Part shown: one piece after another, positions 44,907 to 54,765 of the stretch
Numbering within the stretch: position 1 is the first letter of the stretch
How the letters are laid out: each line of letters begins with the position of its first letter
DNA from: Ardenticatenales bacterium
GTDB taxonomy: Bacteria; Chloroflexota; Anaerolineae; Ardenticatenales; Ardenticatenaceae
DNA length: 64,000 bases
Direction: 5' to 3'
NCBI GenBank assembly: GCA_020634795.1
Contig: JACKAZ010000004.1
Coordinates: forward strand, 1 to 64,000
Translations under genes and position numbers: made by a program
The notes under the pieces: model-generated
The model's input: only the letters and a program-made list of their open reading frames with translations
Databases searched by the model: none
What the model was told of the DNA's origin: nothing

Positions 44907-46883
44907 ATGAGTGACATCGTTCTTGAACCGCGGCATCCGGTCGCTGCTAACGTCGACCGGATGGAAAGCGCGTCGCGCCCGCTCCTGTCGCGCTGGGCCT
45001 TGATCTTCTTGGTGGCGGCGGTCGCCCTGATCAACGGTGTCTTCTACCTACGCATCGTACCACCGTGGCAGCATTACGATGAACCGACCCACTTTGAGTA
45101 TGTCTGGCTCTACGCGCAGCTTGAGCGCCGCCCGGAACAGGTAGACGTTGATCTGGCGATGCGGCGCGAATTGGCCGCCACGATGGTGACGGAGAATTTC
45201 TACAACGACGTACCTTACCCCGATCTCCTTGAAGATTCCGACATGGGACCGGGGATCGGCCTGCTGGAACTCGCTCACCCCCCGCTTTACTATTTTCTTG
45301 TTAGTCTCCCCTTGCGGCTTGTCAAAGCGATCGACTTGACGAGCCAGCTTTACATCGCCCGTTCGGTCTCGCTGGTACTCTTTGTCCTGATCGTCCTTGC
45401 TTCGGCGGGGTTGATCGCGGAACTGACAACCCGCGGCCACCCCCTCCGTTGGGCCGTTCCCCTCGTTGTGGCGCTCTTCCCGCCCTTCGCCAACCAGATG
45501 ACGGCCGTTAACAATGATGTAGGCGCCACCTTGATCGTCACTCTCTTTCTTTGGGCCAGCGTACGGCTGATCATGCGTGGGCTGACCGTTCCCACCTTGC
45601 TGGCACTTTTTACGATCGCGCTCTTGGCCCCGTTCGTCAAAACGGTGGCCGCGCTCACGCTCCTCTTGCTGCCGCTGGTCATCATCGTAGCACTCTGGAA
45701 GGCGATGGACTGGTCATGGCGCTGGCTGTGGCCAGGCTTCGCGGTGGCGATCCTGTTGCCCACTTTGCTGATCTTCCAGTGGGACGACGCCGGCTATTGG
45801 TACCGCAGTTGGGGCACCAGCCAGAGTGGGGGGGGCCGGGTCGCCACCGCAGATGCCCCGTGGGGTGATTATGCCTTGCGTGCCACTTGGCAACCCAAGA
45901 CGCGCCAGCAATTCCTCAACCCGATCGCGCCCGATCGAGCGGAAGCACTGCGAGGCCAAACCGTCACGATTGGCGGCTGGTTCTGGGCGGCGCAGCCGAT
46001 AGAGGCGCTCAGCGCCATGCTTATCGTCAGCCCGCAAGGCACCACCGCCATGCAGGGGGAGCCGGCCCCTGCTGCCCTGACGACCACGCCGACCTACCTG
46101 GCACGCACGGTGCAGCTTGCAGACGAAGCGGGACGTGTCCACTATGGCTTCGTCACGCGCGCCCGCGACGAATCGCCCATCGTCGACCTCTATCTGGATG
46201 GCGCTTTCTTGGTCGAGGGGGCGATTCCCACCGACCAGCCGCCGCGCATCGAGGGGGCCGACGTGGTGATGGCCGATGGCAGCCGTCTGCCGAACCTGTT
46301 GCGCAACGGTTCGGCGGAGCAGCGTGGCCCACGGTTGCGTCCGTGGCTCGCCGAGCCGCTCGCCCGCTATTCACCTAACTTTGGGGTGATGAGCCTCTTC
46401 GACCTGCAACGGACCGTGCCGATCATGGCGGGCTATGTGTTGCCCTCGGTGTTGGCCGATTTCGTCCAAGCGTTTGGATGGGGCCACGTGCGACTGCCAG
46501 CATGGATCGTGATCGCCTCCCGACTCTTGATGGCACTGTCGCTCTTTGGCCTCTCACGCTGGCTCTTTGCGCGGCGGGGGCCGTCGCGCTCGGAACCGGC
46601 CCTCTTCCTGTTGGCGATGGCGGTCACCTTGGTCCTGTTGAGCGCGGCGGCGTGGTCACTGCCCTACACCCAGTTCGGGCGGGTGTTGCTGCCGTCGGGC
46701 CGCTACCTCTTTCCGGTCGTGGTGCCGTTCGCGATCCTGTTCACGGGCGGCTATTGGGCACTCTTCCCGCGCCGTTGGCGGAGCGCGGCGCTGCTGCTCT
46801 TGCTGCTGCTCTTCATTGGCTATAGTGCGTTCTCGCTCCAGACGATCCAAAGCTATTACGCGGCGGTGGCGAGCGGTTCATGA
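44907..46883 (+). CDS. DUF2142-like polytopic membrane protein (putative GT-C)
   Basis: A 658-residue membrane protein with about ten helices. The first loop VPPWQHYDEPTHFEYVWLYA, with paired acidic/aromatic residues, resembles DUF2142 and other GT-C enzymes that use polyprenyl-linked sugars. Residues about 290-480 form an extracytoplasmic beta-rich domain (TVTIGGWFWAAQ). More helices follow, with LPSGRYLFPVVVPFAIL. It is coupled by ATGA to the downstream GT4 gene, so it belongs to an envelope glycan cluster. Confidence 0.8.
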   Translation: MSDIVLEPRHPVAANVDRMESASRPLLSRWALIFLVAAVALINGVFYLRIVPPWQHYDEPTHFEYVWLYAQLERRPEQVDVDLAMRRELAATMVTENFYNDVPYPDLLEDSDMGPGIGLLELAHPPLYYFLVSLPLRLVKAIDLTSQLYIARSVSLVLFVLIVLASAGLIAELTTRGHPLRWAVPLVVALFPPFANQMTAVNNDVGATLIVTLFLWASVRLIMRGLTVPTLLALFTIALLAPFVKTVAALTLLLLPLVIIVALWKAMDWSWRWLWPGFAVAILLPTLLIFQWDDAGYWYRSWGTSQSGGGRVATADAPWGDYALRATWQPKTRQQFLNPIAPDRAEALRGQTVTIGGWFWAAQPIEALSAMLIVSPQGTTAMQGEPAPAALTTTPTYLARTVQLADEAGRVHYGFVTRARDESPIVDLYLDGAFLVEGAIPTDQPPRIEGADVVMADGSRLPNLLRNGSAEQRGPRLRPWLAEPLARYSPNFGVMSLFDLQRTVPIMAGYVLPSVLADFVQAFGWGHVRLPAWIVIASRLLMALSLFGLSRWLFARRGPSRSEPALFLLAMAVTLVLLSAAAWSLPYTQFGRVLLPSGRYLFPVVVPFAILFTGGYWALFPRRWRSAALLLLLLLFIGYSAFSLQTIQSYYAAVASGS

Positions 46884-48097
46884 AGGTGCTGCTGATCCAC
46901 AATCGGTATCAGACGGCGGGGGGCGAAGAGACGGCCATCGCCGCGCAGATGGCGCTGTTGAAGCAACGGGGCCACACGGTGTTGCTGCACCAGCGGGACA
47001 GCAACGAAATCCCCACGATGGGGGCGCTGGCCCGGGCACGCGCCGTCCCCCGTGTGATTTACAACGGTCACGAGGCCCAACGCCTCGCCGATCTCGTGGC
47101 CGAACAGCGCCCCGACATCGCCCACATCCACAACGTTTTCCCGTTGATTTCGCCCGCCGTCTACCGCAAGTTGCACCAGATCGGCCTGCCTATCGTGCAG
47201 ACGATCCACAACTTCCGCTTCCTCTGTCCCAACAGTTTTTTTTTCACGCAGGGGCAGATCTGCGAACGGTGCAAGTGGGGCAACACCTGGCACGCCGTGC
47301 CACGCCGCTGTTTCCGCGGCAGCGCCTTGGCCAGCGCCACCTACGCTGCCGCGATCGCACTGCACCGCCAATGGGGTACCTTTGAGCTGATCGACCGCTA
47401 CATCACCTTGACCCGCTTTGCGGCGGACAAGTTGGTGGAAGGTGGCCTGGTGGCGCATGAACGGATCCGCGTCTTGGGCAACTTCATCGCCGATCCGTTG
47501 CCCGCCGTGGGCGACCTCGACGCCCGCGAGCCGTCGCTGCTCTACATCGGGCGAATCTCCGAGGAGAAGGGCGTGCCGCTGCTGATCGAAGCGATGGCCC
47601 ACCTGCCGCCGATCCCGCTTCACCTGTTGGGCGAGGGGCCAGCCCGCGCCGCGCTGGAAGCACGGGTGGCCGCTGCAGGCTGGTCACACATCCGCTTTCA
47701 GGGCTATGTGGCGGGTGACGAGAAGTTCGATGAAATGCGCCGCGCCTCGGTCGCGGTCGTGCCCTCCCGTCTCTACGAGAATTTCCCCTTCGCCATCTTG
47801 GAGAATCTGGCGGTCGGCACACCGGTCGTCGTGCCGCGACATGGGGCCTTTCCGCACATCGTGGCCGAGGGTGTGCATGGGCGCAGCTTCGCCCCCCACG
47901 ATAGCCACGACCTGGCCCGGACCCTTGTGCAGATGCTGGACGACCCCGCGCTGCCCACCATGCGGCGCCACGCCCGCACATTGGTGGAACAGCGCTACAG
48001 CAGCGCCGCCCACTATGATTGTCTGCGCGGTATCTACGACGATTTGATCGCCGCACGGCAAGGGAAAGCGGCGCTGCGGCGGGGGGTGACGCCATGA
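46880..48097 (+). CDS. Glycosyltransferase family 4 protein
   Basis: A 405-residue GT-B glycosyltransferase. N-terminal: KVLLIHNRYQTAGGEETAI and DIAHIHNVFPLISP; a Cys-containing insertion FTQGQICERCKWGNTWHAV is seen in a GT4 subgroup and may bind metal. C-terminal donor site: LLYIGRISEEKGVPLLIEAM and SRLYENFPFAILENLAVGTP. Its start overlaps the upstream stop and its stop overlaps the next start, both as ATGA, so the three genes form one translationally coupled operon. Confidence 0.92.
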   Translation: MKVLLIHNRYQTAGGEETAIAAQMALLKQRGHTVLLHQRDSNEIPTMGALARARAVPRVIYNGHEAQRLADLVAEQRPDIAHIHNVFPLISPAVYRKLHQIGLPIVQTIHNFRFLCPNSFFFTQGQICERCKWGNTWHAVPRRCFRGSALASATYAAAIALHRQWGTFELIDRYITLTRFAADKLVEGGLVAHERIRVLGNFIADPLPAVGDLDAREPSLLYIGRISEEKGVPLLIEAMAHLPPIPLHLLGEGPARAALEARVAAAGWSHIRFQGYVAGDEKFDEMRRASVAVVPSRLYENFPFAILENLAVGTPVVVPRHGAFPHIVAEGVHGRSFAPHDSHDLARTLVQMLDDPALPTMRRHARTLVEQRYSSAAHYDCLRGIYDDLIAARQGKAALRRGVTP

Positions 48098-49176
48098 CCG
48101 CTGCCGAGCTGCTCGTTGCCTATCTTGCCCCGCAGGGGCCGCCGTCGGCCTTGCCGTGCGGCGATTGGGCCGCTGTTGCCACCCTGGCCCACAAGCATCG
48201 TTTGGCGCCGCTGCTCTACCACCGCCTCACGCCGCACCACGCTGATCTGCCGCGCGAGGTCTACGACACACTCCGCCAGGCCCACGGCGTCTGCGCGGCG
48301 AACAACATGGTCTATCACTACGAACAGCAGCGGATCACGGCGGCCTTCGGTGAGGGGCCGCCCCTTTTGCTTCACAAAGGGTTGACAGTGGCCGAACAGC
48401 TCTATGGCGATATCGCGCTGCGCCCCACCATGGATATCGACCTACTGGTGCGCCGCCGCGACCTTGACGCGGCCCGCGAACGGCTCGAACCGTTGGGCTG
48501 GCAACTCAAGCCAACCGTCTTCGATACCAAGAATCTGCATCTTGCCAAGCAGGTCGCGGGCCTTGATCTGCTGGTCGAGCTGCACTGGACGACCGCAGAA
48601 GCGGGTGAGTTCCAACTGCCCGAAGAAACGCTCTGGGCGCACACCGTTGCCGAGGGGTCGATCCACCGTTTCACGGCGGAGATGACGCTGCTCCACCTAC
48701 TGCTCCACGCCGCCCACCACGGCTTCCGCCCCTATCGGCTGATGGTCGATGTGGCGCAGGCGCTCGCCAACGGGCAGAAGACGCTCGATTGGCCCACCTT
48801 CCTCGCCCTTGCCGCAGAGGCAGACGCGCTGCCGCTCTGCGCTGCGGTCATCGCCTTGGCCCACGACCAGCTTGACGTGCCCGTGCCCCGCCACGAACGC
48901 CTTCAACGGCTTGCAGCGCGGCCTGCGGTGCGTGCGATACGCCGCTGGCTGACGGCGGAACGGTTGCTGATGCGTCCCAGCTACGCCGACATGGATCGCT
49001 ACCTCGTGCCGCTGGCGGTGGGCCACCTCTCATCCGCCCGCTTCTTCCTGCGCGACTTTCTGCTCACGCCCAGCCAGATGCGTGCCATCTACCAACTCCC
49101 CCCCGATTCGCGCCGTGTTTGGCTCTACTACCTCGCCCGACCCTTCTGGCTGCTCCGCGACTATCTTCAGCGGTGA
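48094..49176 (+). CDS. Nucleotidyltransferase family protein (NTP_transf_5-like)
   Basis: A 360-residue protein. The nucleotidyltransferase core carries LLHKGLTVAEQLYGDIALRP followed by TMDIDLLVRRRDL (the metal-binding Asp-x-Asp) and ELHWTTAEAGEF. Such genes often sit in polysaccharide or peptide-modification loci; the biochemical role is unclear. It is the last gene of the three-gene glycan operon; a large repeat block starts 15 bases after its stop. Confidence 0.85.
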   Translation: MTAAELLVAYLAPQGPPSALPCGDWAAVATLAHKHRLAPLLYHRLTPHHADLPREVYDTLRQAHGVCAANNMVYHYEQQRITAAFGEGPPLLLHKGLTVAEQLYGDIALRPTMDIDLLVRRRDLDAARERLEPLGWQLKPTVFDTKNLHLAKQVAGLDLLVELHWTTAEAGEFQLPEETLWAHTVAEGSIHRFTAEMTLLHLLLHAAHHGFRPYRLMVDVAQALANGQKTLDWPTFLALAAEADALPLCAAVIALAHDQLDVPVPRHERLQRLAARPAVRAIRRWLTAERLLMRPSYADMDRYLVPLAVGHLSSARFFLRDFLLTPSQMRAIYQLPPDSRRVWLYYLARPFWLLRDYLQR

Positions 49177-49191
49177 AACGGCACGTCAGAA

Positions 49192-49490
49192 CCCTTCGCT
49201 TCACTCAGGGCAAGCTCCGAACGCAGAGCAATTAACGCAGAGCAATTAACGCAGAGCAGAACGGCGACCCTTCGCTTCACTCAGGGCAAGCTCCGAACGC
49301 AGAACGCAGAACGGCGACCCTTCGCTTCGCTCAGGGCAAGCTCCGCACGCAGAGCAGGTTACGCAAAGCAACGCCCAACTCACCAAACTCACCAAACTCA
49401 TCAAACTCACCAAACTCATCAAACTCATCAAACTCATTAAACTCATTAAACTCATCAAACTCCATTAAACTCACCAAACTCCCAAACTCG
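49192..49490. repeat. Largest composite repeat: C, B and A blocks
   Basis: Three C words (CCCTTCGCTTC-A/G-CTCAGGGCAAGCTCC) at 49192-49219, 49267-49295 and 49317-49345, interleaved with B units, then the junction GCAACGCCCAACTC (about 49367-49380), then 12 or more A units to 49490. It occupies nearly the whole gap upstream of pgk. Confidence 0.93.
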
Positions 49491-49551
49491 CTTGTCGGTG
49501 GGGGACTGTGGTGTTAAGATTCGCGCGTACTCGAAGAAAGGAGTCACCGTC

Positions 49552-50730
49552 ATGGCGAAGAAAAGCGTGAAAGATGTCGATGTGCGTGATAAGCGTGTCT
49601 TGGTCCGTGTCGATTTCAACGTTCCGCTCTCCAATGGCAAGGTGAGCGACGATAGTCGTATCCGCGCCGCGCTACCCACCATCAACTACCTCCTTGACCA
49701 GGAGGCAAAGGTGATTTTGGTCTCCCACTTGGGCCGTCCCACCGCCGAAAACCGTGATTCGCTGCGGATGGCGCCGGTCGGTGAGCGGCTGAGCAAGCTG
49801 CTTGGTCGCCCGGTGACCACGTTGAGCGAGGTGGTGGGTGACAGTGTGACCGAAGCCGTGGACAAGATGAAGGCGGGGGATCTGCTGCTGTTGGAAAACA
49901 GCCGTTTCGAATCGGGCGAGAAGAAGAACGACCCGACGCTTGCCAAGAGGCTGGCGGCGCTGGCCGATGTCTACGTCAACGATGCCTTTGGCAGCGCCCA
50001 CCGCGCCCACGCCACCACGGCGGGCATCGTCGAACAGAGCGATATCCCCGCCGTTTCTGGCTTCCTGATGCAGAAAGAGCTGGACGCGCTGGGCGAGGCG
50101 CTTTCCAACCCCGACCGCCCCTTCGTGGCGATCCAGGGCGGCGCAAAGATTTCGGACAAGGTCGGCGTTTTGGATCGGCTGCTGACATTGGCCGATCATG
50201 TGCTGATCGGCGGGGGCATGGCCAACACCTTCTTCAAAGCGCAGGGCTACGATGTGGCCGATTCGTTGGTGGAGGACGAGGCGCTGCCCGAAGCCGAGCG
50301 GCTGCTGGCGAGCGCGGGCGACAAGCTGGTGTTGCCGATCGATGTGGTGGTGGCGGACGACTTTTCCAACGAGGCGCAGCGCCGCACGATGGCGGCGGGC
50401 GACATTCCTGCGGGTTGGCGCATCCTCGATATCGGCCCGCACACCGTGGAAGCCTATCAGAGCATTCTAGCCGATGCCAAAACGGTGCTCTGGAACGGGC
50501 CGATGGGCGTCTTCGAGATGTCCAACTTCGCCAAAGGGACCTTCGCCATCGCCGAGACCCTGGCCGAGCTGGATGCGACGACCGTTGTCGGTGGCGGGGA
50601 CTCCGCCGCCGCCGTGGCCGACGCGGGGCTGACCGACGACCTGACCCACGTTTCGACCGGTGGTGGGGCGTCGATGGAGTTCCTTGAAGGCAAAACGTTG
50701 CCCGGCGTCGCGGCACTCGATGATGCGTAG
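49552..50730 (+). CDS. pgk: Phosphoglycerate kinase
   Basis: A 392-residue glycolytic enzyme interconverting 1,3-bisphosphoglycerate and 3-phosphoglycerate with ADP/ATP. Marks: VLVRVDFNVPLSNGKV, VSHLGRP, RFESGEKKNDP, DAFGSAHRAHATTAG, GGAKISDKVGVLDRLL, NGPMGVFE and the C-terminal GGGDSAAAV and STGGGASMEFLEGK. Start 49552 has AAAGGAG upstream. It is about 750 bases before pyk in the same direction with a GNAT gene between. Confidence 0.97.
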   Translation: MAKKSVKDVDVRDKRVLVRVDFNVPLSNGKVSDDSRIRAALPTINYLLDQEAKVILVSHLGRPTAENRDSLRMAPVGERLSKLLGRPVTTLSEVVGDSVTEAVDKMKAGDLLLLENSRFESGEKKNDPTLAKRLAALADVYVNDAFGSAHRAHATTAGIVEQSDIPAVSGFLMQKELDALGEALSNPDRPFVAIQGGAKISDKVGVLDRLLTLADHVLIGGGMANTFFKAQGYDVADSLVEDEALPEAERLLASAGDKLVLPIDVVVADDFSNEAQRRTMAAGDIPAGWRILDIGPHTVEAYQSILADAKTVLWNGPMGVFEMSNFAKGTFAIAETLAELDATTVVGGGDSAAAVADAGLTDDLTHVSTGGGASMEFLEGKTLPGVAALDDA

Positions 50731-50797
50731 CGGAGCGGTGGATTGGGCGCATGGCGAATCGGATAGCGTTGCATTGAAACAAAGTCAGATAGCCTAT

Positions 50798-50826
50798 TTG
50801 CACCTTGTACCTTGCACCCTGCTCCA
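50798..50826. repeat. Short GTGCAAGG-family repeat
   Basis: TTGCACCTTGTACCTTGCAC followed by CCTGCTCC, the reverse complement of the GTGCAAG words seen at 14915 and 59408. Confidence 0.6.
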
Positions 50827-50832
50827 TGACTC

Positions 50833-51321
50833 ATGACCATTCGTCCGTACGACGCACGTGATTGGCCCGCCCTGTGGGCGATTCTCCAACCGATCTTCAG
50901 GGCGGGCGAGACGTACCCCTTCGCCCCCGACATCTCCGAAGCGGAGGCAAAGGCGGCTTGGGTATCGCGACCGCTGGCGACCTACGTCGCGACAGACGAG
51001 TACAACGGCGTGCTCGGGAGCTACTACCTCAAGCCGAACCAGCCGGGCTTGGGCGACCATGTCTGTAACTGCGGCTATGGGGTGGCTGAAGCGGCACGGG
51101 GGCGGGGCGTGGCAACGCAACTGTGTATCCATTCGCAGGCCGAGGCACGCCGCCGCGGCTTCCACGCGATGCAGTTCAACCTCGTCGTCGCCACGAACGA
51201 GGGCGCGGTGCGCCTTTGGCGGCGGCTCGGCTTCGAGATCGTGGGCCGTTTGCCGCAAGCCTTCCGCCACAGGCAATTGGGCTTTGTCGATGCCTTTGTC
51301 ATGTACAAGTTGCTGGCGTAA
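50833..51321 (+). CDS. GNAT family N-acetyltransferase
   Basis: A 162-residue acetyltransferase. It begins TIRPYDARDWPALWAILQPI and has GYGVAEAARGRGVATQLC as the CoA-binding motif A, then FNLVVATNEGAVRLWRRLGF as motif B. It resembles phosphinothricin/RimI-type GNATs; the substrate is unknown. It sits between pgk and pyk but shows no functional link to glycolysis. Confidence 0.88.
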   Translation: MTIRPYDARDWPALWAILQPIFRAGETYPFAPDISEAEAKAAWVSRPLATYVATDEYNGVLGSYYLKPNQPGLGDHVCNCGYGVAEAARGRGVATQLCIHSQAEARRRGFHAMQFNLVVATNEGAVRLWRRLGFEIVGRLPQAFRHRQLGFVDAFVMYKLLA

Positions 51322-51484
51322 AGAAGCGTATGGAGAGCTGTTGTTTTGGGGTGTGGCGCAGGGGTACGGTGAATCGTGAATCGGGCTGCGCCACGCCAAT
51401 GATGCCCGATGGCCTGCCCCCCCATGCCGAAAATCGTCGCGTCTGTAATGCGTTTTCACCCTGATTAGTCCAAGGAGCTGCGCC

Positions 51485-53242
51485 ATGTTAGCCAACCTCA
51501 GCACCAAGATCGTTGCCACCGTCGGGCCAGCTTCCCGCGATCCCGAGATGTTGGTGAAGCTGATCGACGCGGGGATCGACGTGGTCCGCCTCAACTTCTC
51601 CCACGGCGATCACGCGACCCACGCCGAAACGGTCGAGCGGATCCGCCAAGCAGCGGCCAAGGTGGGCGTGCCAGTCGCCATTCTGGCCGATCTGCAGGGG
51701 CCAAAGCTGCGCGTCGGCAATATGGGCGAAGGGGTACCGCTGGAAAACGGACAGATCGTCACCTTTACCACCGAGGATATCGAAGCGCACGACGGTCTGC
51801 TCCCCGTGCAATACGCGGGGCTTCCGGATGTGGTCGACCCCGAGGACCGCATTCTGCTGGACGATGGGCTGCTGGAGATGCGTGTCTTGGAAGTGGCGGA
51901 TCGGCTGATCAAGGTCGAGGTGGTGGTGGGCGGCGTACTGAAGAGCAAGAAGGGGATCAACCTGCCCCGCGCCTCGCTGGCCATTTCGGCGATCACCGAA
52001 AAAGACAAGGCCGATCTGAAATTTGCGCTGGAGCACCAGGTCGATTGGGTCGCACTCTCCTTCGTCCGCGAGGCGCAGGAGGTGATGGATCTGAAGGAGC
52101 TGATTCGGCGCGAGAGCGCCTTTAGCCGACCCGTGCCAGTGATCGCGAAAGTCGAAAAGCCCGAAGCTTTTGCCAACATCGACGCGATCATCGCCGCGTC
52201 GGATGGCATTATGGTGGCGCGGGGTGATCTGGCCATCGAGACCTCGACCGAGGAAGTGCCGGTGATGCAGAAGATCATCATCCGCAAGTGTAACCGCGCG
52301 GGTATTCCGGTCATCACCGCCACCCAAATGCTCGATTCGATGATCCGCAACCCGCGCCCCACCCGCGCCGAAGCCTCCGATGTGGCCAACGCCATCTTGG
52401 ATGGCACCGACGCGATCATGCTCAGCGGCGAGACGGCGGCGGGGAATTACCCGCTGCGCACGGTGCAGACCATGCACCGCATCGCCGAGCGGGCCGAAGC
52501 GGAGATGTTCGCAGGGGGGCTGAAGCAGTACGCGGTCGAAGATCAGCGCGGCGTAGCGGCAGCGGTCGCCCATGCGACGGTCTCTACGGCGACGCGGCTC
52601 AACGCTTCCGCCATCATCACCCCGACGATGAGCGGCTCCACCGCACGGCTCATCTCCCGCTACCGCCCCGCGATGCCGATTGTGGCGACCACGCCCAGCC
52701 CCCTGGTGCAACGCCAACTGTCGCTCTACTGGGGCGTTTACCCGCTGCTGGCCCGTCGTACCGAAAGCACCGACCAGATGATCGACGCTTCGGTGCAGGC
52801 CGCGCTGGACAACGAGCTGATCCACGAGGGGGATACGGTGGTCATCACTGGGGGGACGGCGGGCAGCCCGGCGGGCAGCAGTGATCTGATGAAGGTGCAG
52901 ATGATCAAAAAGCTGCTCGGCCAAGGGGACGGCATCGGGACGCAGGTGGTGACGGGGCGTGTCCGCATCCTGGAAGCGCCGGTCGATCCGATGCTGGCGC
53001 TCGACGCCGACGAGATCATCGTAACGGCCAAGACCGACCGTTCCTTCGTGAATGTGGCGCAACGGGCGGCTGGCCTCGTTACCGAAGAATCGGGCATGAA
53101 CAGCCACAGCTCCATGCTGGCGGTCGAGCTGGGGATTCCGGCCATTGTGGGCATTTCAGGGGCTACATCACGTTTGCAGGATGGCCAGATGATCACCCTC
53201 GACACGCGCCAGGGCCACGTCTATGCCGGAGCGGCGCATTAG
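51485..53242 (+). CDS. pyk: Pyruvate kinase with C-terminal PEP-utilising domain
   Basis: A 585-residue glycolytic enzyme making pyruvate and ATP from phosphoenolpyruvate and ADP. Catalytic core: KIVATVGPASRD, DVVRLNFSHGDH, LADLQGPKLRVG, the active-site PVIAKVEKPEAFANID, MVARGDLAIE and TATQMLDSMIRNPRPTRAE. Residues about 500-585 are the extra swivelling domain (GLVTEESGMNSHSSMLAVEL) found in Bacillus-type enzymes. AAGGAG precedes the start. Normal length for this form. Confidence 0.97.
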   Translation: MLANLSTKIVATVGPASRDPEMLVKLIDAGIDVVRLNFSHGDHATHAETVERIRQAAAKVGVPVAILADLQGPKLRVGNMGEGVPLENGQIVTFTTEDIEAHDGLLPVQYAGLPDVVDPEDRILLDDGLLEMRVLEVADRLIKVEVVVGGVLKSKKGINLPRASLAISAITEKDKADLKFALEHQVDWVALSFVREAQEVMDLKELIRRESAFSRPVPVIAKVEKPEAFANIDAIIAASDGIMVARGDLAIETSTEEVPVMQKIIIRKCNRAGIPVITATQMLDSMIRNPRPTRAEASDVANAILDGTDAIMLSGETAAGNYPLRTVQTMHRIAERAEAEMFAGGLKQYAVEDQRGVAAAVAHATVSTATRLNASAIITPTMSGSTARLISRYRPAMPIVATTPSPLVQRQLSLYWGVYPLLARRTESTDQMIDASVQAALDNELIHEGDTVVITGGTAGSPAGSSDLMKVQMIKKLLGQGDGIGTQVVTGRVRILEAPVDPMLALDADEIIVTAKTDRSFVNVAQRAAGLVTEESGMNSHSSMLAVELGIPAIVGISGATSRLQDGQMITLDTRQGHVYAGAAH

Positions 53243-53411
53243 TACAGGAGCTGGGGGAGCTGAAGGGGCTAGGGGTGCTGGGGGGATATCCCAGGGCCGT
53301 ACATTGTCTTTCGTTGCAACGCAATGAAATGGCGATGTGCAAGGTGCAAAGATTACATTGCAAAGACATTGATATGACAATGTTTCCATTCTCCATTCTC
53401 CATTCTCCATT
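53243..53411. repeat. Mixed low-complexity repeats before the lipoprotein gene
   Basis: GGAGCTGGGGGAGCTGAAGG words (53246-53282), GTGCAAGGTGCAAAG (53338-53351) and CCATTCTCCATTCTCCATTC (53386-53411). The last block extends into the 5' end of the next gene and encodes part of its leader peptide. Confidence 0.75.
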
Positions 53412-54765
53412 TTCCCGCCCTCTGCTCATCGCCGTTGCCCTGATCCTACTTCTGCTCCTGCCCGCCTGTGGCCGCCCCGCCGCCCCCGCGCCGCCCGATT
53501 CGCCCTTTGCAGAGGCGGCGCCCACGGCCAGCCCACGCCCCGCAGACGACGCGCTGCGGATGATCGGCCATATCGCCAGCGATCAGCAGTTGCCGCAGAT
53601 GGAGGCGCTGCTGGCCCGTTTCAGCGCGCAGACCGGCGTTGCGGTCGACTACAAGGGTGATCCGCTGCTGCCCGAGCTGCTTCGCCAGCAGTTGGATGCG
53701 GAACAGATCCCCGACCTGATCCTGTTGCCCGTGCCGAACTGGATTGATGCCCTGGCATCGGCGGGGGCCATCGTGCCGCTGGACGAAGCGGCGTCAGCGG
53801 CGGTCGAGGCCCATTTTGGCGAGGGCTGGCAGCAGTTGGTCAGCGTCGACGGTCAGCTTTTCGGTGTGCCGTTCGATGCGCGCTCGAAGAGCCTGCTCTA
53901 CGGCCCCCCATCGCTCCTCCCCGCCGATGGCTTCGCCGATCTCGCTGATTTGCAACGCTTTGCCGAGGTACGGGCCGCGCAGGGCAACGTCACCTTCGCG
54001 CTGCCCGGTGCCATTGGCTGGACGTTGACCGACAGCTTCGAGAACACGTTGCTCGCCAGCGCGGGGCCCGAGGTGTACGACGCGCTGCGCGACCATCGCA
54101 TTCCGTGGACCGATGACCGCGTGGTGGCCGCGTTCGACACGTGGCTCGCGCTGCTGCGCCCCGGCCATCTGTTGGACGGTGCGGCAGGGACGGTGGAACT
54201 GCCGCTGCGCGCCGATGTGTTTGCCACGATTTTCGATGTCGAGCCGCCGCCCGCCGCGCTCTGGTGGGGGCCGGAGGGCGTGATCGCCGAGAGTGGCGTC
54301 GCGCCGATCGGCGTCACCCCCTTCCCGATGGACGGCGTGGTGGGCGTCGGCTCCGTCGTGGTAGCGACCAACGCCCGCCCCGCGACGATGGCGCTGCTGG
54401 CCTACCTCGCCCAGCCCGACGCGATCCTGCCGTGGGTCGAAGCGGGCGGCTTTGTCTCGCCCAACCGCGACGTGCCCCTCGACGCCTACCCCGACGCACT
54501 CAGCCGCGCCCAAGCCGCGCAACTGGTCGACGCCTCCCTTTTCCGGTACGATCTTTCCGACCGACTGCCGCCCAAACTCGGCGGCGACTACCTCTGGGGT
54601 CAACTCAAAGCGATCCTGCTTGCGCCCGACGAGCTGCCCCGCCTCCTCGCCGAGATCGAACGAGTGGCGATCCGCGAGCAGGGAAGCGGGTTAACGCAGA
54701 ACGCAGAACGCAAAACGCAAAACGACAAGCGCAAAACGACAAGCGTTCAAGCGACCCTAGAGTAG
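53374..54765 (+). CDS. Extracellular solute-binding lipoprotein (family 1-like)
   Basis: A 463-residue exported protein. The leader ends in lipobox LLLPAC; mature part: MEALLARFSAQTGVAVDYKG, DLILLPVPNWIDALASAGAI, GQLFGVPFDARSKSLLYG and ALLAYLAQPDAILPWVEAGG, the usual pattern of sugar-type binding proteins. No permease or ATPase genes adjoin. The start is uncertain: the ATG at 53374 puts CCATTCTCC repeats inside the leader. The last 20 or so residues (LTQNAERKTQND and on) are read from a B-type tandem repeat, so both ends of this gene are formed by intergenic repeats. Confidence 0.8.
   Translation: MTMFPFSILHSPFSRPLLIAVALILLLLLPACGRPAAPAPPDSPFAEAAPTASPRPADDALRMIGHIASDQQLPQMEALLARFSAQTGVAVDYKGDPLLPELLRQQLDAEQIPDLILLPVPNWIDALASAGAIVPLDEAASAAVEAHFGEGWQQLVSVDGQLFGVPFDARSKSLLYGPPSLLPADGFADLADLQRFAEVRAAQGNVTFALPGAIGWTLTDSFENTLLASAGPEVYDALRDHRIPWTDDRVVAAFDTWLALLRPGHLLDGAAGTVELPLRADVFATIFDVEPPPAALWWGPEGVIAESGVAPIGVTPFPMDGVVGVGSVVVATNARPATMALLAYLAQPDAILPWVEAGGFVSPNRDVPLDAYPDALSRAQAAQLVDASLFRYDLSDRLPPKLGGDYLWGQLKAILLAPDELPRLLAEIERVAIREQGSGLTQNAERKTQNDKRKTTSVQATLE

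Noticed and set aside
49374..49490. Regular short repeats considered as a CRISPR array
   Set aside because: Units are nine bases with no unique spacers and no cas genes are near.
51488..53107. A 539-codon open frame antisense to pyk
   Set aside because: Mirror of the pyruvate kinase gene with His/Arg/Gln-rich noise.
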